64,000 nucleotides of DNA from Pseudoalteromonas sp. '520P1 No. 423' (lineage in GTDB: Bacteria > Pseudomonadota > Gammaproteobacteria > Enterobacterales > Alteromonadaceae). Position 1 is the stretch's first letter, and every line of letters begins with the position of its first letter. This document shows, piece after piece, positions 54,629 through 64,000 of the stretch. The stretch lies in NCBI RefSeq assembly GCF_001269985.1, contig NZ_BBZB01000001.1:2976001-3040000 (forward strand), written 5' to 3'. The position numbers and the translations under genes are program-made. The notes below the pieces were generated by a model, which worked only from the letters and a program-made list of their open reading frames with translations, was not told the origin of the DNA and did not search any database.

Positions 54629-54787
54629 TTATTAAATAATTCAATTCACTTCAATAGTTAACCTTAAAAATCTATTTATATTCATCTCATATTTAAATTA
54701 ATTTTTAATAACAATCAAATATATAGAATTAATCAACAAACCGTTATACTGACTTATATAAATAAAAGTAAGATTTAAGGTTTACCA

Positions 54788-55336
54788 ATGCAGTCCAAAA
54801 AATCAGGCTTTACACTATTAGAATTAATGGTCACCATCGCAATAGTAGGAATACTAGCAGCAATAGCCTTACCCAGCATGTCCAGTCTATTAGAAGATGA
54901 TCGAGCAGAAGGTTTCACTTTTGAGCTGAAACGAAATTTTATGTACGCCAGAGCACAGGCGACAGTAAATGATGAATCTGTTGTTGTTTGCCCTCTAGCT
55001 TCAGTTACTGCGACCTCAGCTTGTGTAAATACATGGAATAGTTTAAATATAGCAGTGTTTGTTGATATTAACGCTAATCTAACATTTGATCCTGCTAGCG
55101 ATATCATGCTCAGAAGTATGGATATCATCACTGACAACAATGCTAATGATTTATTTGTTCACAGTGCTTTAAGTTCAGCTGTAAGTTTTGATGGCCAAGG
55201 TAGGATCCCGACTGGCCAGTTAGGCAATCTAACATTTTGCCCTAATGGTGATAACGATCAAAGTATTACCTTAAACTTAAGCGCTTCTGGACGAGTCAGA
55301 AATACAGGTCATGATAGTTCAATCACTTGTACATAA
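54788..55336 (+). CDS. fimT: GspH/FimT-type pseudopilin
   Basis: A 182-residue minor pilin precursor. The type III signal MQSKKSG is cut before FTLLELMVTIAIVGILAAIALP, with Glu at mature position 5, and a GspH domain follows (about residues 45-180). It likely belongs to the type IV pilus tip or priming complex with PilV, W, X and E. It is on the opposite strand to the main minor-pilin cluster and 65 bases before a second fimT-like gene. Four later cysteines could form disulfides. Confidence 0.9.
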   Translation: MQSKKSGFTLLELMVTIAIVGILAAIALPSMSSLLEDDRAEGFTFELKRNFMYARAQATVNDESVVVCPLASVTATSACVNTWNSLNIAVFVDINANLTFDPASDIMLRSMDIITDNNANDLFVHSALSSAVSFDGQGRIPTGQLGNLTFCPNGDNDQSITLNLSASGRVRNTGHDSSITCT

Positions 55337-55400
55337 TTCCTTTACATTTATGATTTATATTCTAAAGTAGTAATAACAGTAACAAACTTAGGCTTCAAGG

Positions 55401-55931
55401 ATGAAGTTTATAAATCAACATTATTTAAAATACCATAACAATGGATGTTCACTTATTGAGTTAATGACTGCCTGTTGTATCGTAGGTATTTTATTAGCCA
55501 TAACTAGTCCTTCATATTCAAAACTATTAGCAGAAAATGAAAGAGATAATTTTCTATCATTACTTAAAACTAATTTAGTATTCACGCGAATTATAGCCAT
55601 TAAAAATACTACAAATGTTACTTTGTGCCCATTAATATCAGGTATCTGCACAAAAGAGTGGCATAAAGAGTTGTTTATTTTTGTAGATTTTAATTCAAAT
55701 CAAGAATTAGATGGGGAAGATTACATATTAAAAGTTTTAGATGAAGTTAGTGACAACCACTCGCTGAATTATCCACGAGTTGCAGTAACTTATAGAGCAG
55801 ATGGCAGTCTTGATGGATTTCAATCAGGCAGTATTATTTACTGCCTTCCTGAAAGTCTTAATTTAGAAGGTAAACGTATTACAGTAAGCCAAGCTGGACG
55901 CATTAGGGTACGCAATACTGATAATTGCTAA
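55401..55931 (+). CDS. Second FimT/GspH-like pseudopilin with an unusual Cys at +1
   Basis: A 176-residue protein paralogous to the preceding FimT (shared pattern of FVD-N-N-L-D-x-x-D-x-I-L then the C-terminal ASGRIRVRNT-like end). A long 15-residue leader ends in NNG, and mature position 1 would be Cys (CSLIELMTACCIVGILLAI); Glu5 is kept. Most type IV pilins have Phe or Met at +1. It is probably cotranscribed with fimT. It could be a working minor pilin or a diverging copy. Confidence 0.82.
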   Translation: MKFINQHYLKYHNNGCSLIELMTACCIVGILLAITSPSYSKLLAENERDNFLSLLKTNLVFTRIIAIKNTTNVTLCPLISGICTKEWHKELFIFVDFNSNQELDGEDYILKVLDEVSDNHSLNYPRVAVTYRADGSLDGFQSGSIIYCLPESLNLEGKRITVSQAGRIRVRNTDNC

Positions 55932-55945
55932 ATATATTTCAGCCT

Positions 55946-56353
55946 CTAACGACCCCAACATTCTTTTGATGTGCCAGAACCTGTAGATGTTTTTGTAGAA
56001 AGCTCATTAATCACTAAAGTGGTACAATCAGAATCAGTTAACGGCACACCGCTGGCAGGTGTGGCTGTTATTGCAAACTCTCTAGAATTAGCCTCAGCTA
56101 CTATTGTTAATGTATATAACCCAGTTTCAGTAGTGGTATTTAAACCTAGATTAGCTAAAACAGCTGTATAATCATGATTATCTACAAAAAACTGTTCTTG
56201 TCTATTAGCAGCATCAACTAAAGCAGTTATTGCTTCAGCCCTAGCTGATTTTTTAACGTGTTCTGTATAGTTAGGATATGCAACTGCTGCTAATATGCCT
56301 ACAATCGCAACCGTGATCATAACTTCAATTAATGTAAACCCATTTTTTTTCAT
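55946..56353 (-). CDS. pilE: Type IV minor pilin PilE
   Basis: A 135-residue prepilin with a short leader MKKNG cut before FTLIEVMITVAIVGILAAVAYP (Glu5 present). The rest is a small pilin fold with the tail disulfide Cys pair (DSDC and KECWGR). It has PilE features (NYTEHVKKSARAEAITAL) and lies one base after pilY1, the last gene of the pilV-W-X-Y1-E group, converging with the fimT pair with only 14 bases between. Confidence 0.92.
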   Translation of the reverse strand: MKKNGFTLIEVMITVAIVGILAAVAYPNYTEHVKKSARAEAITALVDAANRQEQFFVDNHDYTAVLANLGLNTTTETGLYTLTIVAEANSREFAITATPASGVPLTDSDCTTLVINELSTKTSTGSGTSKECWGR

Positions 56354-56354
56354 T

Positions 56355-59300
56355 CTAATTTCCTGATGATTTTTCCTGGCGATAAATATACGATCTTACT
56401 GTCTGTAATCCTAATATATTTGTCTCTATTAAATCAATTGTGCCATCTTTATCAACATCTGTTGGCACTATATTTTCTAAAATTGATTTAGCTTTTACTA
56501 CGCCAGTACCGTCTTCACCTTTACCCACACCTATTAATAAGAACTGACTTTCATCATCATCATTTTTATCAAAAAATAATTGTGGAGTATCTGGTACATT
56601 ATCACCAACATCAAATTTCAAACTATCATATACTTTAGTTCCGTAATGTAAATGAAAGGCATAAAGAGAGCCAGCTCCCCCGCTTAATGAACATTGATTA
56701 TCATTAGACTCATCTGCAGCAGTAAAGGTCGAAAAGTATGCAACACCACCTACAACGCTTGGCTTTGATAAAGACTTTTCACCTGTGGTCAAACTATATT
56801 TCCATCCTTTAAAAGTAGAATAACTCAACTCCACGTCCCTAAATGTATCTTCATCACTTAAAGCATTCCCAAAAGGGTCACTATTAATACTCAATAAATC
56901 ATCTATTTTTATTGAAGTGGGAACTTCATCATTAAATGATTTTGTTATGGTACTTTCATCTCTTATCATAAAGAGATAGTCGTTAATTACCTTATAGCTT
57001 GGATGTACCCGATTGCCACTACCAATTAAAATTGCTTCATAGGGTGTTTCTTTTCTTACTAAATATGTTTTAGTTTCGCCATTTTCTTCAATTGTTGTTT
57101 CACTCACTTTACTAAAGTAAGTTCTAGCAACTTCCGGCTGATAGAAAAACTTACGGTTTTCAGAGGCTGTCGTAGATCCTAGTTCTGCAATTTTGAAAAC
57201 GGTCCAAGGTGTATCTGTACTTAACGGATCTGTACCTGGCATATCAACTCGCCATACATCTCCTCCGGTATCTCCAGCGTATAACCTGTCAATATAACCA
57301 TCGTAATCTGAGTCTATCACAGCTATGTCACTTGGAATACTATGCGTACCTGGAAAGTTAGTATCACCTCCAGCGACCAAGCTCCAAACTGATTTTTTTG
57401 TTTCTGCATCGATGACATAAATACCAGCCCCTACTGAATCAGCACTTTTGGCATCATTGTCTTTATTAATATCATAACCGGCACCAAAAATAAGAAGAGG
57501 TCTATTAGTAAAGCCATCAACGTCAATAAAACCTATGTATGGTTTAGACCATGTCTGTCCCATTTTTTCAAAACCACTATCTTTATTTTTTAATGTCCAT
57601 AACAATTTAGGGCTATCTGGAGAAGTAATGTCTAAAGCGTAATAAGAGTAACCGCCACGTCTCATGCCAAAGAATGCCCAAACTTTATCACCTGTTTCTA
57701 CAATACCATTATCATTTACATCGTCAAAATAAACGGCAGCAGGAGCATCCATCCCATAAATTTTTGTATCACCTTTGTTCTGCCTTAAATCATCTAAATT
57801 AGGGTACAATTCATAAGGGATAAACGCCCAACTTTCAGTAATAGCATCCCCAGAATCCTTAAACATATGAATAAAACCAGCATTTGTACCTACTAATACA
57901 CGAACAGACCCATCACCGTAATCTAATGCTATCGGTTTAGAATGAAGTGGATCCCCCATAATATCAACTCGCTTATCAGTTGTTGAACCATCACTATTTT
58001 CATCATCCACATCATTACCAATAGTCCAACTAAATAAGTTGCTTAATTCATTCTCACTGACTCCCATTAAGGAAGCTAGATTTTCAGCTGAACCAGCTAC
58101 AGTTTCAGCATTATCTTTGGTAAATGCAGGCAATGGACTACCAGTACCTACATCTGTATATACATTACGAGAAGATATTCCAGATAAAGCTAAATTTGCA
58201 CCACCTTGTTGAACATCATTACCATCATCAGCAGCAGAATCAGGTAACCAATAGGTTCTTGCCGTTTCTTTAATATTTCCATTATCCGCAATAGCAGGCT
58301 GAGGTGTACTTCGTGAATCTACAATCGTTTCACCTAGCACTTTTAGTTTTTTTAAGTTACCTTTCCAACGTGCACCTTTATCTGGATAAAACATAGCATA
58401 ATAAACTGAATCTCGACTTTGTGTTCTATCAAAGTTATTACTTGCTACGGAAGGTGCTGAAAAGGTACTGTTTACTTCTCTTATTTTGTTAATTGTTCGT
58501 TCGAATGCAGAAACTAATTCAGAAGCTGTATTGGCATGTAAATTTTCTCCGCCGCCTAAATCTGCAGTTTCTTCTAATAGCGCCTTACCCGCATTGCTCA
58601 TACCAGTACCAAAACCAATTGTAAATGTACGACCTATATCAATGGTATCAGGAGTTGATGGATACAAGTCAGTGGTATACATATATTTAGCCATAGCATG
58701 TAAGTAATTATCACTCCCTCCCGCGGTTTTTATACGGTACGGTACTTCACCATCAGGAAATAAGTTCTTTATATCACTATTTCTTGCTGTATCCCGTGTT
58801 GGATCTCCATCACTCATTAAAATAATATTAATTGAATTGTCACAACGTAAAACCGTTTTTCCATCTACAACTTCAGGTACAAATGCCGATGTATAGGTAT
58901 CGCCATCATCTATACTTTTATCCCTATCTTCAACTCCATCACCATATTTCATGCTTTTACCAGATAAGTAACGATAGGATTCCCATAAAGTTTCGGAGAG
59001 CGGAGTAGAGCCATCAGCCCTTAGATTGGTAATATCAGTGAGTAAATTAGCTTGGGACGTCCCCATACCTGACAGTACGTAACCACCACTACTTCCTTTA
59101 AAACGCATTAAACCAAATTCAATATCAGGATTAGATGATACTAACCCTGATATTGCAGATTGCGCCACTCCAATTCTACTGTCAGAGCAAGGTATATAAT
59201 CTCCATCATAAGGGCCACTTGAGTATCTACCGCAATCATCACCGTCAACAACCGACCAAGCCATGCTACCTGATGTATCAAATATAATTAAAACTCTCGG

Positions 59301-59426
59301 TTTTTCAGTTACCTCAATATCGTAATTGACATATAATTCGATATCTTCTGACTTTACATCAATACTTACTAACAGTATTAAAGCAATTACGGATATATAA
59401 CTGTTTATAAAATTAAATTTACTCAC
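56355..59426 (-). CDS. pilY1: PilY1, type IV pilus tip-associated adhesin/assembly factor
   Basis: A 1023-residue secreted protein. A signal peptide covers residues 1-27. A von Willebrand A domain follows with the MIDAS motif DTSGSMAWS and extends to about residue 320. The C-terminal PilY1 beta-propeller lies at about 480-960. Calcium-binding loops are visible: DDVNDNGIVETGD and DSDYDGYIDR, the latter like the regulatory calcium site of Pseudomonas PilY1. The final DVDKDGTIDL is a further candidate. It is required with minor pilins for pilus extension and surface sensing. It lies 49 bases after pilX. Confidence 0.93.
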   Translation of the reverse strand: MSKFNFINSYISVIALILLVSIDVKSEDIELYVNYDIEVTEKPRVLIIFDTSGSMAWSVVDGDDCGRYSSGPYDGDYIPCSDSRIGVAQSAISGLVSSNPDIEFGLMRFKGSSGGYVLSGMGTSQANLLTDITNLRADGSTPLSETLWESYRYLSGKSMKYGDGVEDRDKSIDDGDTYTSAFVPEVVDGKTVLRCDNSINIILMSDGDPTRDTARNSDIKNLFPDGEVPYRIKTAGGSDNYLHAMAKYMYTTDLYPSTPDTIDIGRTFTIGFGTGMSNAGKALLEETADLGGGENLHANTASELVSAFERTINKIREVNSTFSAPSVASNNFDRTQSRDSVYYAMFYPDKGARWKGNLKKLKVLGETIVDSRSTPQPAIADNGNIKETARTYWLPDSAADDGNDVQQGGANLALSGISSRNVYTDVGTGSPLPAFTKDNAETVAGSAENLASLMGVSENELSNLFSWTIGNDVDDENSDGSTTDKRVDIMGDPLHSKPIALDYGDGSVRVLVGTNAGFIHMFKDSGDAITESWAFIPYELYPNLDDLRQNKGDTKIYGMDAPAAVYFDDVNDNGIVETGDKVWAFFGMRRGGYSYYALDITSPDSPKLLWTLKNKDSGFEKMGQTWSKPYIGFIDVDGFTNRPLLIFGAGYDINKDNDAKSADSVGAGIYVIDAETKKSVWSLVAGGDTNFPGTHSIPSDIAVIDSDYDGYIDRLYAGDTGGDVWRVDMPGTDPLSTDTPWTVFKIAELGSTTASENRKFFYQPEVARTYFSKVSETTIEENGETKTYLVRKETPYEAILIGSGNRVHPSYKVINDYLFMIRDESTITKSFNDEVPTSIKIDDLLSINSDPFGNALSDEDTFRDVELSYSTFKGWKYSLTTGEKSLSKPSVVGGVAYFSTFTAADESNDNQCSLSGGAGSLYAFHLHYGTKVYDSLKFDVGDNVPDTPQLFFDKNDDDESQFLLIGVGKGEDGTGVVKAKSILENIVPTDVDKDGTIDLIETNILGLQTVRSYIYRQEKSSGN

Positions 59427-59475
59427 GTGAAATTCCTCAATAATACTACTTAATAAATTAATAACTTTTATTTAC

Positions 59476-59967
59476 TTATTGGGATTGCCCTACTATGCCT
59501 AATTCTTGAGCGATACCACTTAGCAATGCTACCGAGTGTTTATTGTCTTTACCGTATTTATAATTTGATTCAACCCTTAACGTATTACATTTAATGCCAT
59601 TGGTTACCGCTATTCTTGGAGGACAGTTAAGTAATGTTGGACCATTATTATTATTAAATAATGTCACTGTAGATTTTGAACCTGCTGCTGTTACATCAAT
59701 ACCTATGGTATTATCTGCAGGAAATTGACCCGTAAGGTACAACAAACGACTATTTCCACTTGCAATGATCTCCTGGTTTATAGCCCGCTCTGAATCCCCC
59801 CTAACCCAGTATTGTGCCACTTCATTTTCTTGTGCTGCACTGGTCATTTTAATATCTATTCCTGACGAACTCATGAGTGTAACCGCTATACTTGTAACTG
59901 CGATTATCATTACGAGAGATGTAATTAATACAACACCTTTTTGATTATAAAAATTTACATTCGCCAT
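59476..59967 (-). CDS. pilX: Type IV pilus minor pilin PilX
   Basis: A 163-residue protein with leader MANVNFYNQKG, then the hydrophobic segment VVLITSLVMIIAVTSIAVTLM. Mature position 5 is Thr, not Glu; PilX and GspK-type subunits normally lack Glu5, so this is expected and places it at the pilus tip. Two Cys in the C-terminal half (LLNCPP and IKCNTL) may pair. Its start overlaps the end of pilW by 13 bases. Confidence 0.88.
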   Translation of the reverse strand: MANVNFYNQKGVVLITSLVMIIAVTSIAVTLMSSSGIDIKMTSAAQENEVAQYWVRGDSERAINQEIIASGNSRLLYLTGQFPADNTIGIDVTAAGSKSTVTLFNNNNGPTLLNCPPRIAVTNGIKCNTLRVESNYKYGKDNKHSVALLSGIAQELGIVGQSQ

Positions 59968-60953
59968 CCTTGCTCTCCTCCATTTAATAAATGAATTGTA
60001 GATACAAATAGCGCCCTTCTATACTTATCGTTAAAGTTCAATTTCCTTTGATTAGCTTCTGTATCGCCACCTAATACATATGTTTTTGAACTAGCAGTAG
60101 AGTTTGCATCTTCTTCAAATGCACGTATTAATAAAAATATCTGAACATTTAAAATATTTACTGTTGTCTGTTCCCAATCAGTATCAGACATTTGTACAGC
60201 AGTTTTATATGTATCAACTCTATTATCCCCATCAATATCTAAGCCATATAAAAACCTTAAATTTTCGACACCCTCCATAATAGATTCTGTTGTAAAGCCA
60301 TTTGCAGTAAGTCTTTTCCTCATTAATACTGGAACCGTAATTGATTTACTACCCAATGAATATGTTTGCTCAGAAATATAATATGCGTTATGTGTATAAC
60401 CCCATAAACTCGCATTAGGTGATAAGGGATCTATATTTGCACTTGTACCAGCCGATAAGCTACCTTGATTATATTCAGACATAAAATAAAATTGGTTTGA
60501 TAAACTATCAGCAACCGAAATACTTTGGCCATCTAAGTGCTTTATTTGTATTACGTCACTATTTTTTATTGCACTTGAAATACAATTAATTGCAGAACTT
60601 GTCGTAGTTGTTACCCCATACAAATATCTAAAATTTGTCGTGGGATCATTTGGAAAACTACCATTATTAGAGCCTTCAAAACAATCACCAACAGGTGCTG
60701 CAGGTGCAGTTACATTGGCAGCGTCTAAGGTAGAGCCATAATATGTCCCCCAAAACCCTGTAAGCTCGATATCTTTTCTCAAAATATCCATTGCTAAACG
60801 ACCTGACTCTTGTAGCTCTCCTATTTCTAAAGTATCGCTTGTTGTAACCTTCATACTTATATAAGTAAACATGACTCCACTTAATACAAACGCACTAACA
60901 ACAAGCGCTATCATCATTTCTATTAATGTAAAACCAAATTGCTTCATATTCAT
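59955..60953 (-). CDS. pilW: Type IV pilus minor pilin PilW
   Basis: A 332-residue prepilin with leader up to KQFG, then FTLIEMMIALVVSAFVLSGVM with Glu5. A large PilW domain follows (LQESGRLAMDILRKDIELTGFWG near residues 45-67 is characteristic). It starts with ATGA, overlapping the pilV stop by four bases, and its end overlaps pilX, a tightly coupled operon. Large minor pilins like PilW sit in the pilus-priming complex. Confidence 0.93.
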   Translation of the reverse strand: MNMKQFGFTLIEMMIALVVSAFVLSGVMFTYISMKVTTSDTLEIGELQESGRLAMDILRKDIELTGFWGTYYGSTLDAANVTAPAAPVGDCFEGSNNGSFPNDPTTNFRYLYGVTTTTSSAINCISSAIKNSDVIQIKHLDGQSISVADSLSNQFYFMSEYNQGSLSAGTSANIDPLSPNASLWGYTHNAYYISEQTYSLGSKSITVPVLMRKRLTANGFTTESIMEGVENLRFLYGLDIDGDNRVDTYKTAVQMSDTDWEQTTVNILNVQIFLLIRAFEEDANSTASSKTYVLGGDTEANQRKLNFNDKYRRALFVSTIHLLNGGEQGWRM

Positions 60954-61495
60954 GCCCGAATAAAAATAAAACTATTCACAACAACTACTCTTCTATTTTC
61001 TGTAGAAGAGCCGCACTCAATTGCTGTATTTTCTATATTTTGAGCTATGTCTTGCCGTCCTCCCCAGCTAATCACTACTTCAACATCAACACCACTGACA
61101 CCAGCACTCAAAACTGGATTAATACAAACACTTGCATTAGCCATCGCACCTGTTAACTCTTTAGCTTTAATCGCTTTTTTCCATTGAATAATATCGTATG
61201 CAGCAACTTGAGCTGAGGTACAAAATGAATCCACACAAGACTGAACAGTTGTTATTTCATCAGTACTTGTAAAGTCGACATCATACAAAGCGACTAAAGC
61301 TGCAGTATCATTAACTCTTATTCGTTGAATAATATCTTGAGCTAGTGCAAGTGCAGCCGTTCTTTGAAGTGAATCATAGCTAGCTTGTTTCGCCTTTGCT
61401 TGAAGCGCAACAGCACCTAACAAACCAATCGTCAGTACAAAAAAGGCAATAAGCGTCTCTAGAAGCGTAAAACCTCTATTTTTAGAATTGTTCAT
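60950..61495 (-). CDS. pilV: Type IV pilus modification protein PilV
   Basis: A 181-residue minor pilin. After a short leader ending in NRG comes FTLLETLIAFFVLTIGLLGAVALQ with Glu5, then the PilV-typical KAKQASYDSLQRTAALALAQDIIQRIR. The start is ATG 61495, with AAGGTG seven bases upstream; the in-frame TTG at 61513 is less likely. It is the first gene of pilV-W-X-Y1-E. Confidence 0.92.
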   Translation of the reverse strand: MNNSKNRGFTLLETLIAFFVLTIGLLGAVALQAKAKQASYDSLQRTAALALAQDIIQRIRVNDTAALVALYDVDFTSTDEITTVQSCVDSFCTSAQVAAYDIIQWKKAIKAKELTGAMANASVCINPVLSAGVSGVDVEVVISWGGRQDIAQNIENTAIECGSSTENRRVVVVNSFIFIRA

Positions 61496-61513
61496 TACAA
61501 CACCTTTTTTCAA

Positions 61514-61793
61514 CTATGATGACCTTTTAAAACCATTAAATTTGATATGAAAAATGAACAAAAATGAGCTTGCATTAATCAACCTTCATGCTTATCCACA
61601 ACTCCATTTTTAGAGTATAGACACACGGATTAGAAAAAATACAATTTGAGAAGTGAATAAATAATAAACGATAAAAAAGTATGAGGTTTTAATTACAATT
61701 TGAGCTTAGAAGTATTTTTTATGTGTTTAAATTATAGATATGATATTGAGAGCTACTAGATTAATTTTAAATGAAATCTAGTAGCAGTCAAAT
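61514..61793. other. Intergenic region between the two pil gene groups
   Basis: A 280-base AT-rich gap lies upstream of pilV and downstream of the second pilY1. It should hold the pilV promoter. I see no clear sigma-54 site and no strong terminator hairpin. Confidence 0.4.
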
Positions 61794-64000
61794 TTAATTC
61801 TTCGAAGATTCCTCTAGTCGATAGATATAAGATCTGACAGTATCCAACTTAAGAAACTCTGTAGAAATAAGGTCTATACCTTCCTTGCCATCGACATTCA
61901 TTGCAACTTCATTTTCTAACACAGGGTATAAATCAGGAATAATCCCTTTGTCACAACCAGGACATAATAATGAAATTTTAACTTTATCATTTTCTACAGA
62001 TAAATAAATAGGTGGCGTATCAGGAATGGTATCGCTAATTTTAAAGTTTTTTAAATTTGCTGTGATGGTGCCGTATAATAAATGGAAAGCGTATAAACCA
62101 CCATTTCCTTCAGTAACAGAACATTGATTATCCTCATTACTATCAGGTGAAAAAGTAGAAAAATAAGCAACACCTCCTGCTACGATAGGCTTAGACAATG
62201 CTTTTTCAGCACCATTTAATTTATAATACCACCCCTTAAAATCTGACGACATTTCTAACTCTAACTCTCTAAATGCGGTCTCATTTGAAAGTTTAGAAGC
62301 AAAAGGATCTAATGTTATATCTAATAACTTTCCATCCGTATTTAAAATAGGATCTGGTACTTTAGAAGATGTAAAATATTGTGTTAGTGTATTTTCATCT
62401 CTAATCATATACAACTTATCAGCTGTTGTAGTATCTGAGACAGGATTTACCCTATCCCCACTACCTATTAATATTGCTTCAAAAGGAGTCTGTTTTCGTG
62501 ATATGAATACATCTTCCCCTATTGTTGTTTTAGTTACTTTACTAAAATATGTGCTTGCAACTTCAGGAGCATAAAAAAACTTTTGCTTTTCTGAAGAGAA
62601 ATTAGCTAATGCATGAGCTGCCCAAGGTGTTGTACTACTAAATGGGTCTGAACCGGATAAATCTACTCGCCATACTTTACCTCCTGTGTCACCAAAGTAT
62701 AGTCTGTCAGCCAAACCATTATAATCCGAGTCTAATACTGCAATCTCGCTTGGTACGCTATCTAAACCTTTTGTACTCGTCGTAGCATTACTCATAAACT
62801 CAGTATTAATAGCGCTTTTAACATTGGGTGTTAAGCTCCATAATAATATACCTGTATCTGCATCAACGATGTAAACCCCTCTGCCTTTTGAATCTGTGCC
62901 ATTTTTAGTTGAATCCTTATCTTTAATAGGATCATATCCAGCGCCAAAAATTAAAACCGGCTTTTCTTTATCATGCCCTTTAATGTCAACATAAGTAATA
63001 TATGGTTTTGACCATGTTTGAGCTAATTCTGAAAAATCTTTATTTCCTGGTGATTCAGTTGGAGAAATTGTCCATTTATATTTAGGAGAATCTGGGTTAG
63101 TGATATCTAATGCATAATAAGATGAACCTCCACGGCGCATACCAAAATATGCCCAAACCTTATCATCACCATCAACTTTACCATTAGCATTAATATCTTT
63201 AAAATAAACGGATACTGGGGCATCCATACCATAAACTTTTCCCACTTGCTTATCTTTTAATTTTATTAAGTTAGGAAAAAGTTCAGAAGGAATAAACGCC
63301 CAATTTTCTTCAACACTTGCTCCGTTATCTTGGAACATATGAACAAAACCAGCATTAGTACCGATCACAATACGAATATCATCAACACCTGAGCTTTTTT
63401 CTCCATAGTTAATTGCTACTGGTTTTGAGTGAAGTGGATCACCCATAATATCTAACCTTTTATTACCATTAGTATTTTCATTATCAACATCATCACCTAT
63501 GGCCCAAGAAAGTAAATTATCTAAATTTCCTGATGTTGTCCCTAAAAAATTCGCCAACTCAGTGTCATTATCTATATTATCTAAATTCAATAATGATGAT
63601 TTATTAAATTCACGCATAGATTTACCGTTCAGTAAATCAGTATAAATTTTGCGTGATGTTTGATTTGATAATTGTAAGTTAGCGCCACCTTGTTTTACAT
63701 CTGCACCATCAGCAGCATTGCTTCCTAACCAAAAACTTTTTGCCGAATCTAGAATTTTTCCTCCACTAACGGCAATTTTTCCATCTCCACCTTTTATAGT
63801 ATCGCCATCAACTTCGAACTTTTTTAAGTTTCCTGCCCAACGTGTATTCGTACTAGGATAAAACATCGCGTAATAAACATAATTACCACTTTTAACTTTA
63901 CTGGCATTATTTGTTACAGAAGGAGCGGTAAAACTGGTATTAGAAGCCCTTATATCTCTAAAAATTTGATTCAATGAATTTGTTAAATCATCAGCTGTTT
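61794..64000 (-). CDS. pilY1: Second PilY1-like protein, N-terminus cut off by window edge
   Basis: The frame runs to the right edge of the window without a start; about 735 C-terminal residues are seen. It aligns with the other PilY1 throughout: APSV near the edge, YYAMFYPSTNTRWAGNLKKF, MDAPVSVYFKDINANGKVDGDDKVWAYFGMRRGG split by similar calcium loops, and RSYIYRLEESSKN at the end. The calcium loops DINANGKVDGDD and DSDYNGLADR are retained. It differs near its end by a CPGC motif. It probably closes a second minor-pilin operon lying outside the window. Confidence 0.92.
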   Translation of the reverse strand, partial: TADDLTNSLNQIFRDIRASNTSFTAPSVTNNASKVKSGNYVYYAMFYPSTNTRWAGNLKKFEVDGDTIKGGDGKIAVSGGKILDSAKSFWLGSNAADGADVKQGGANLQLSNQTSRKIYTDLLNGKSMREFNKSSLLNLDNIDNDTELANFLGTTSGNLDNLLSWAIGDDVDNENTNGNKRLDIMGDPLHSKPVAINYGEKSSGVDDIRIVIGTNAGFVHMFQDNGASVEENWAFIPSELFPNLIKLKDKQVGKVYGMDAPVSVYFKDINANGKVDGDDKVWAYFGMRRGGSSYYALDITNPDSPKYKWTISPTESPGNKDFSELAQTWSKPYITYVDIKGHDKEKPVLIFGAGYDPIKDKDSTKNGTDSKGRGVYIVDADTGILLWSLTPNVKSAINTEFMSNATTSTKGLDSVPSEIAVLDSDYNGLADRLYFGDTGGKVWRVDLSGSDPFSSTTPWAAHALANFSSEKQKFFYAPEVASTYFSKVTKTTIGEDVFISRKQTPFEAILIGSGDRVNPVSDTTTADKLYMIRDENTLTQYFTSSKVPDPILNTDGKLLDITLDPFASKLSNETAFRELELEMSSDFKGWYYKLNGAEKALSKPIVAGGVAYFSTFSPDSNEDNQCSVTEGNGGLYAFHLLYGTITANLKNFKISDTIPDTPPIYLSVENDKVKISLLCPGCDKGIIPDLYPVLENEVAMNVDGKEGIDLISTEFLKLDTVRSYIYRLEESSKN

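Overview
The window looks like a chromosomal segment of a low-GC marine gammaproteobacterium of the Alteromonadales, most likely Colwelliaceae (Colwellia or Thalassotalea-like). This rests on gene orders typical of the group (dapB-carA-carB-greA; hemA-prfA-prmC-sirB2-sirB1-kdsA; ispE-prs-rplY-pth-ychF; grpE/nadK; gltB-gltD), AT-rich intergenic DNA, and short inverted-repeat elements with ATACCAATT and TATACCCA ends. Genus-level placement is inference.

Layout. 1-6540: a partial Sel1-repeat gene, greA, carB, carA and dapB, all on the minus strand. 6541-10700: an NhaC-type antiporter followed by a zone of decay. This zone holds a broken hybrid histidine-kinase fragment, a broken unknown gene, an M48 metallopeptidase with an in-frame stop, a dead IS200/IS605 element and a repeat element. 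10700-22900: Bcr/CflA transporter, grpE, an HrcA-like repressor, nadK, an unknown membrane protein, gltD-gltB, grxD and sodB. 22900-30300: the prkA-yeaH-spoVR stress operon, with a possible 27-residue protein gene inside it, then a diguanylate cyclase and a REC-CheC protein. 30400-41130: tpx, hemH, adk, htpG, recQ, recN, kdsA and a DUF819 membrane protein. 41200-52600: sirB1, sirB2, an HD-GYP regulator inserted into the operon, prmC, prfA and hemA; then divergently lolB-ispE, prs, rplY, pth and ychF. 53234-54628: eleven tRNA genes (2 Met, 5 Leu, 4 Gln) behind one strong promoter. 54788-64000: type IV pilus assembly genes, with two fimT-like genes, pilV-pilW-pilX-pilY1-pilE, and the end of a second pilY1.

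Regulatory signals that can be read directly include three sigma-32 promoters with identical 14-base spacers (grpE, hrcA-like, htpG), two LexA boxes before recN, a stringent-type tRNA promoter, a stack of three inverted repeats upstream of gltBD, and a probable L25 autoregulatory leader before rplY. Many genes end in clear intrinsic terminators.

Most of the window is ordinary core genome and I see no large undescribed system. The best leads are the small ORF in prkA-yeaH-spoVR, the possibly leaderless heat-shock transcript of the HrcA-like gene, the triplicated start region of the diguanylate cyclase, the 106-base insertion at a tRNA-Gln 3' end, the gltBD operator cluster and the two tandem PilY1 paralogues.
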